Source: Candidatus Symbiothrix sp.
Lineage (GTDB): Bacteria; Bacteroidota; Bacteroidia; Bacteroidales; Azobacteroidaceae
DNA length: 10,536 bases
Assembly (NCBI GenBank): GCA_031270925.1
Contig: JAISWY010000180.1
Span: forward strand, 1 to 10,536
Reading direction: 5' to 3'
The first letter of the stretch is position 1, and each line of letters begins with the position of its first letter. Shown here piece after piece: positions 6,904-10,536 of this stretch. A model generated the notes under the pieces. The model was not told where the DNA came from, ran no database searches, and saw nothing but the letters and a program-made list of their open reading frames with translations. Made by a program: the position numbers and the translations under genes.

Positions 6904-8105
6904 AGAAACGACAAATAGCTATTTTAGGTTCGACAGGTTCAATTGGAACACAGGCTTTGGATGTGATACGCCAACATTCCGATTGCTTGGAGATTTATGC
7001 CTTAACAGCTAATAATCAGGCTGATTTGTTGATTCGTCAAGCGCGGGAATTTCAGCCCGATACGGTCGTAATCGCCAACGAAGCGCATTATCAAACCGTA
7101 AAAGAGGCCTTGAGCGACTTGCCGATTAAAGTCCGTGCAGGTTCTGAATCCATCAACTATGTAGTTGAAAGCGAGCCGGTTGATATGGTTCTTCTGGCGA
7201 TGGTCGGCTATTCGGGTTTGCAGCCTGCGATTCATGCTATTCGTGCGGGAAAAGCTATAGCCTTGGCCAATAAGGAAACCTTGGTCATTGCAGGAGAATT
7301 GATTACAAAATTAGCATTGGAATATCAAACGCCGATTTTGCCGGTCGATTCCGAACATTCTGCCATTTTCCAATGTTTGGCCGGTGAACAAAACAATCCG
7401 GTTGATAAAATTTTGCTGACGGCATCGGGCGGCCCTTTCCGTAACTTGTCGCCGGAGGAATTGAAATTCGTAACGAAAAACGAAGCGCTGAAACATCCCA
7501 ATTGGAACATGGGCGCCAAAGTTACCATCGACTCGGCCAGTTTGATGAATAAAGGCTTTGAAATGATTGAAGCGCGTTGGCTGTTCGATGTTCAACCGTC
7601 TCAAATTCAAGTGCTTATTCATCCGCAGTCGATCATTCATTCGATGGTGCAGTTTAAAGATACGTCGATTAAAGCGCAATTGGGGATGCCCGATATGCGC
7701 ATTCCGATTCAATACGCACTCACCTACCCTACTCGCTTAGCATCTGATTTTGAAGCGGTTGATTTTACAAAATTCAATCAATTGACGTTTGAAGAACCCG
7801 ATACAAAACGTTTCCCCAATCTGCAATTCGCATTTGAAGCGATTCGACAAGGCGGAAATATGCCGTGTATCCTCAATGCAGCCAACGAAATTGCAGTAGC
7901 AGCCTTCCTGCAAGACCGTATCGGATTTCTCGAAATGAGCGAAATAATAGAAAAAACAATGGCGACCGTCCCCTTCGTTGCTTCCTCCGATTTGGATGTT
8001 TACATCCGAACCAACGACGAAGCCCGAACAAAAGCCGCCGAATTTATCAATAATTCTCAATTCTCAACTCTCAATTCACAATTCAATGGAAGTTTTCTTA
8101 ATTAA
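6900..8105 (+). CDS. dxr: 1-deoxy-D-xylulose 5-phosphate reductoisomerase
   Basis: Dxr converts DXP to 2-C-methyl-D-erythritol 4-phosphate using NADPH, the committed step of the non-mevalonate isoprenoid pathway, in the cytoplasm. The 401-residue product has the NADPH-binding GSTGSIG loop (10-16), 'LANKETLV' (122-129), and the metal ligands Asp150 and Glu152 in 'PVDSEHSAIFQ'. It also has 'TASGGPFR' (174-181) and 'SASLMNKGFEMIEA', where Glu221 corresponds to the third ligand and Lys218 precedes it. 'HPQSIIHS' and 'GMPDMRIPIQYAL' are likewise typical. The start overlaps the stop of the upstream gene (ATGA). The last 17 residues (385-401) are encoded by a 7-base tandem repeat and by the first codons of rseP in another frame, and are not expected to be part of the enzyme fold. 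Overlap with rseP is 20 bases. Confidence 0.97.
   Translation: MKKRQIAILGSTGSIGTQALDVIRQHSDCLEIYALTANNQADLLIRQAREFQPDTVVIANEAHYQTVKEALSDLPIKVRAGSESINYVVESEPVDMVLLAMVGYSGLQPAIHAIRAGKAIALANKETLVIAGELITKLALEYQTPILPVDSEHSAIFQCLAGEQNNPVDKILLTASGGPFRNLSPEELKFVTKNEALKHPNWNMGAKVTIDSASLMNKGFEMIEARWLFDVQPSQIQVLIHPQSIIHSMVQFKDTSIKAQLGMPDMRIPIQYALTYPTRLASDFEAVDFTKFNQLTFEEPDTKRFPNLQFAFEAIRQGGNMPCILNAANEIAVAAFLQDRIGFLEMSEIIEKTMATVPFVASSDLDVYIRTNDEARTKAAEFINNSQFSTLNSQFNGSFLN
8052..8086 (+). repeat. Heptanucleotide tandem repeat AATTCTC x5 at the dxr/rseP junction
   Basis: Five consecutive 7-base units are AATTCTC, AATTCTC, AACTCTC, AATTCAC and AATTCAA. The array ends on the A of the rseP start codon. Because 7 is not a multiple of 3, any run of the perfect unit reads as the same cyclic heptapeptide (N-S-Q-F-S-I-L) in all three forward frames and contains no stop. 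It encodes the C-terminal tail of Dxr. Confidence 0.85.
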
Positions 8106-9396
8106 AGCATTACAATTAATCCTCTGTTTATCAATTCTGGTTATCGTACACGAATGTGGGCATTTCTTGTTCGCCAAAGTATTCAAGGTGCGGGTCGAAA
8201 AATTTTATCTGTTTTTCAATCCGTGGTTCAGCCTGTTCAAATTCAAACCGAAAAACAGTGAAACAGAGTACGGACTCGGCTGGCTGCCTTTCGGCGGCTA
8301 CGTGAAAATCGCCGGCATGATCGACGAAAGCATGGACAAAGAAACCTTGAAACAGCCCGCGCAACCTTGGGAATTTCGCACCAAACCCGCATGGCAACGC
8401 CTTTTGATTATGGTAGGCGGCGTGCTGATGAATTTTCTATTGGCTTTTTTCATCTATTCGATGATTGTAGCAGCTTGGGGCGACAATTATATTCCGATTA
8501 AACAAACGCCGCTGTATTTCAGCGAAACGGCTCACAAAGCCGGATTTGAAGACGGCGACCAAATTCAAGCAGCCGACGGCAAGTATTTGACCCGTTACGA
8601 CGATTTGGATTTATTCCGCGTAATCGATGCAAGAATTGTTTCGGTTATCCGCAACGGAAAAAAAATTGTTTTCGATTTGCCGCACGATTTCAAAATGCAA
8701 TTCATGGCATCGAAAATGCCGTTCGCCGATATAGCGCCCGCAGCTATTGACAGTGTGGTTTCCGGCAGTCGCGCCGAACAAGCCGGGTTATTAACCGGAG
8801 ATACGATTATTGCGGCCGCCGGAGTTAAAACGTCCGCTTTCGGCATTCTTTCTTCGGTTCTGTCGAAACACAAAGATGAAGTCGTAGAATTGACCATTAT
8901 CCGTGATTCAAGCACTTTGCAAGTATTGACTCATGTGGATGAAAAAGGCAAAATCGGCATCGCGGGCAAACCGCGTTCGTTGATAACGGTATCCGACCAA
9001 TACAGTTTTTTCAAATCGTTTCCGGCCGGTATCAAATTGGGTGTGAGGAAATTATCGTTTTATGTTTTGCAATTGAAACTGATGTTCAGCAAAGCGGGCA
9101 TCCAAAACATCGGAGGATTCGGCGCCATCGGCAAACTGTTTCCCGATACTTGGGATTGGGGTGCATTTTGGGCATTGACTGCTTTATTTTCGATTATGTT
9201 AGGCGTAATGAACTTGTTACCGATTCCCGCTTTGGATGGCGGACACGTTTTATTCCTTTTGTATGAAGTAGTTACGGGACGACAACCGAGCATAAAGTTT
9301 CTGGAATACGCGCAATACATCGGCATGCTCATCCTCATCGCCTTATTGATTTACGCCAACGGAATGGATGTGATACGAGCCTTTTTCTCAAAATGA
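8086..9396 (+). CDS. rseP: RseP-type site-2 zinc metalloprotease
   Basis: This is an intramembrane protease of family M50 that cleaves membrane proteins such as anti-sigma factors after a first cut. With the start at 8086 it has 436 residues, close to the family norm. The first membrane span carries the zinc motif HECGH (22-26) with Glu23 catalytic. 'GWLPFGGYVKI' (65-75) is the conserved loop, and a second span lies at about 106-130. Two PDZ-like units follow, the first degenerate (about 140-195) and the second clear (about 217-285, 'SRAEQAGLLTGD'). The third span contains Asn376 and 'PALDGGH', with zinc ligand Asp384, and a final span ends the protein. The frame is open upstream to 7978, but that part is the repeat and dxr coding sequence read out of frame, so the ATG at 8086 is preferred. 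The downstream gene overlaps by 4 bases. The substrate anti-sigma factor is not in the window. Confidence 0.95.
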   Translation: MEVFLIKALQLILCLSILVIVHECGHFLFAKVFKVRVEKFYLFFNPWFSLFKFKPKNSETEYGLGWLPFGGYVKIAGMIDESMDKETLKQPAQPWEFRTKPAWQRLLIMVGGVLMNFLLAFFIYSMIVAAWGDNYIPIKQTPLYFSETAHKAGFEDGDQIQAADGKYLTRYDDLDLFRVIDARIVSVIRNGKKIVFDLPHDFKMQFMASKMPFADIAPAAIDSVVSGSRAEQAGLLTGDTIIAAAGVKTSAFGILSSVLSKHKDEVVELTIIRDSSTLQVLTHVDEKGKIGIAGKPRSLITVSDQYSFFKSFPAGIKLGVRKLSFYVLQLKLMFSKAGIQNIGGFGAIGKLFPDTWDWGAFWALTALFSIMLGVMNLLPIPALDGGHVLFLLYEVVTGRQPSIKFLEYAQYIGMLILIALLIYANGMDVIRAFFSK

Positions 9397-10271
9397 TCGA
9401 CGGTTTGAAATATTTTTTCTTGAAAGCGAGTTGGATTTTGCTTTCATTATTGCCGCTGTGGATCATGTATCGCTTATCGGATGCTTTGTTTTACCTTTTA
9501 TATTATGTGCTGAAATACCGCCGACCGGTTACACGCAAAAATTTGTCGGAATCATTTCCCGAAAAAAGCGAAGTCGAAATCGCCCGCATCGAAAAGCGAT
9601 TCTACCGTTTCTTGGTCGATACGTTTTTTGAAACCTGCAAATTGGCTACGCTGTCGCAAAAGCAAATCCGCAGGCACATGAAATTCAACAATCTAGAAGA
9701 AGTGAACGCCGATTTAAACAACGGCAAATCCATTTCACTATACGTAGGACATTACGGCAGTTGGGAATGGTACAGTTCGATGACGCTGCATTTTCCACCG
9801 CAAATCGCCCGCGGGCAGGTTTACCAACGCTTGCATAATTCATTGGTTGATAAGCTGATGCAAGAAAATCGCCGTCGTTTGGGCGCCGAAAACGTGGAAA
9901 TGCACGACACCTTGCGCTGGATTCACAAATTGCACCAACAAGGAACGACATCGTTTTTGGGATATATAGCCGACCAGTCGCCCAGCCGACATCAAATCCA
10001 ACATTACGTACAGTTTTTAAATCATTATGTTCCGGCGCTAACCGGCACCGAAAAAATCACAAAAAAATATGGGTTTGAAGTTTATTACTTGGATGTAAAA
10101 CGCATGAAACGAGGCTACTACGAAGCTACTTTCGTTAAAATGCACGAACACCCGCAAACCCTGCCGAATTTTCAATTGACGGATTTGTTTTATCTATATT
10201 TGGAAAAAAGCATCCGGCAACAACCTGAATTGTATTTATGGACACATAAACGATTCAAATTTGCAAAATAA
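9393..10271 (+). CDS. Lipid A biosynthesis-type (LpxL/HtrB family) acyltransferase
   Basis: This 292-residue protein of the Lip_A_acyltran family transfers an acyl chain to a lipid A precursor, or in some relatives to another membrane lipid, at the cytoplasmic face of the inner membrane. An N-terminal hydrophobic stretch (about 7-40) anchors it. The HX4E catalytic motif is present as His120 and Glu125 in 'GHYGSWEW'. Typical later blocks are 'YQRLHN' (144-149), 'YIADQSP' (191-197), a substrate-side 'FLNHYVPALTGTEKITKKYG', and the C-terminal 'ELYLWTHKRFKF'. The start overlaps the rseP stop (ATGA), so translation is probably coupled. Which acyl chain it adds cannot be read from the sequence, so no symbol is given. 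It is the last gene of the packed run; the stop at 10269-10271 is followed almost at once by a new promoter-like box. Confidence 0.9.
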   Translation: MIDGLKYFFLKASWILLSLLPLWIMYRLSDALFYLLYYVLKYRRPVTRKNLSESFPEKSEVEIARIEKRFYRFLVDTFFETCKLATLSQKQIRRHMKFNNLEEVNADLNNGKSISLYVGHYGSWEWYSSMTLHFPPQIARGQVYQRLHNSLVDKLMQENRRRLGAENVEMHDTLRWIHKLHQQGTTSFLGYIADQSPSRHQIQHYVQFLNHYVPALTGTEKITKKYGFEVYYLDVKRMKRGYYEATFVKMHEHPQTLPNFQLTDLFYLYLEKSIRQQPELYLWTHKRFKFAK

Positions 10272-10275
10272 TACA

Positions 10276-10283
10276 TACCTTTG
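10276..10283 (+). promoter_or_regulatory. TAnnTTTG promoter core ahead of the last gene
   Basis: TACCTTTG, five bases past the acyltransferase stop and 21 bases before the next ATG, matches the Bacteroidota -7 element. A TTTG at 10260-10263 is too close (12 bases) to be a proper -33 element. The 5' untranslated part would be only about 15 bases. It suggests the last gene is transcribed separately from the envelope operon. Confidence 0.45.
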
Positions 10284-10304
10284 CAGTTTTAATTGTAAAA
10301 AATT

Positions 10305-10536
10305 ATGGCAGTAGTAGAACAGCAGCAAAAACCGCTTCCCCAATTCGACCGACGAATATTGGGGGACACCAATTTCGATAAGCTTGATTCCGAAAATCGA
10401 ACGAATTTTATTATCGAACGAGTGTTTGATCGCGGCGCTAATTACAGCCAGATGGTTGATGAAAGAATCCATCTTTTTGCAACAGCAATATTAAATAACA
10501 AAGAATCCGATTACAGATGTTACAAACAAGCTCAAT
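10305..10536 (+). CDS. Partial hypothetical protein, DUF6922-like
   Basis: An ATG at 10305 opens a frame that stays open to the window edge (77 codons). The visible part begins with a Gln/Pro-rich head (MAVVEQQQKPLPQFDRR). It continues 'ILGDTNFDKLDSEN', 'FIIERVFDRGANYSQM' and then a helical, polar stretch. The 'D--FD-LD ... -II-RV-DRG' pattern recalls short Bacteroidota proteins annotated DUF6922. These often sit beside nucleotidyltransferase-type (AbiEii-like) genes, but the next gene is not visible. The function is unknown and the assignment tentative. The strength of the coding call comes from the uninterrupted frame and the promoter box just upstream. Confidence 0.6.
   Translation, partial: MAVVEQQQKPLPQFDRRILGDTNFDKLDSENRTNFIIERVFDRGANYSQMVDERIHLFATAILNNKESDYRCYKQAQ

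Noticed and set aside
7978..8085. An upstream extension of rseP by 36 residues
   Set aside because: The extension is the dxr coding sequence and heptamer repeat read out of frame. RseP proteins normally begin a few residues before the first membrane span, which fits the ATG at 8086.
1..10536. Search for CRISPR arrays, tRNA genes, insertion sequences or a mobile-element boundary
   Set aside because: I saw no regularly spaced repeats, transposase or integrase frames, or tRNA-like cloverleaf. The only tandem array is the heptamer at 8052-8086.

Overview
The window looks like a chromosomal segment of a Bacteroidota bacterium, probably Bacteroidales. Three things suggest this: promoter cores of the TAnnTTTG type, a type IX secretion (T9SS) C-terminal sorting domain on a large secreted enzyme, and the run membrane-anchor protein - dxr - rseP, which I recall as a typical arrangement in this phylum. 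All supported genes lie on the + strand. No RNA gene, insertion sequence, CRISPR array or integrase was seen. No stretch longer than about 120 bases lacks a gene.

Bases 1-4328 form a two-gene secreted carbohydrate unit. A leader with a good promoter match precedes an exported protein made of two DUF1080 (3-keto-disaccharide hydrolase family) domains. Twelve bases later comes a 947-residue GH127-like (DUF1680) glycoside hydrolase that itself carries a DUF1080/concanavalin-like module and a T9SS sorting domain. The sorting domain is followed by an odd extra tail of 32 residues, which a one-base change in an A7 run would abolish. The pair probably acts on an extracellular or periplasmic saccharide. 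No SusC/SusD pair is in view.

Bases 4328-6337 encode the replication-restart helicase PriA, whose start touches the stop of the hydrolase gene. This PriA is short: the winged-helix domain expected between the 3'-end-binding domain and the helicase core appears to be replaced by a short basic linker.

Bases 6387-10271 are a tightly packed envelope operon. It starts from a TAnnTTTG box and encodes a small one-span membrane protein that resembles the N-terminal anchor of Bacteroidota M23 peptidases but lacks the peptidase. Then follow dxr (isoprenoid synthesis), rseP (site-2 protease) and a lipid A-type acyltransferase. Each gene overlaps the next by 4, 20 and 4 bases. The dxr/rseP overlap consists largely of a 7-base tandem repeat that encodes the same peptide in all three frames.

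At 10305 a new gene begins behind another TAnnTTTG box and runs off the window. It looks like a DUF6922-type hypothetical protein.

I see no clear, wholly new system. The most unusual points are the domain losses in PriA and the M23-like protein, the heptamer repeat at the dxr/rseP junction, the out-of-family tail on the T9SS cargo, and the pairing of a divergent GH127 enzyme with 3-keto-sugar-hydrolase modules.
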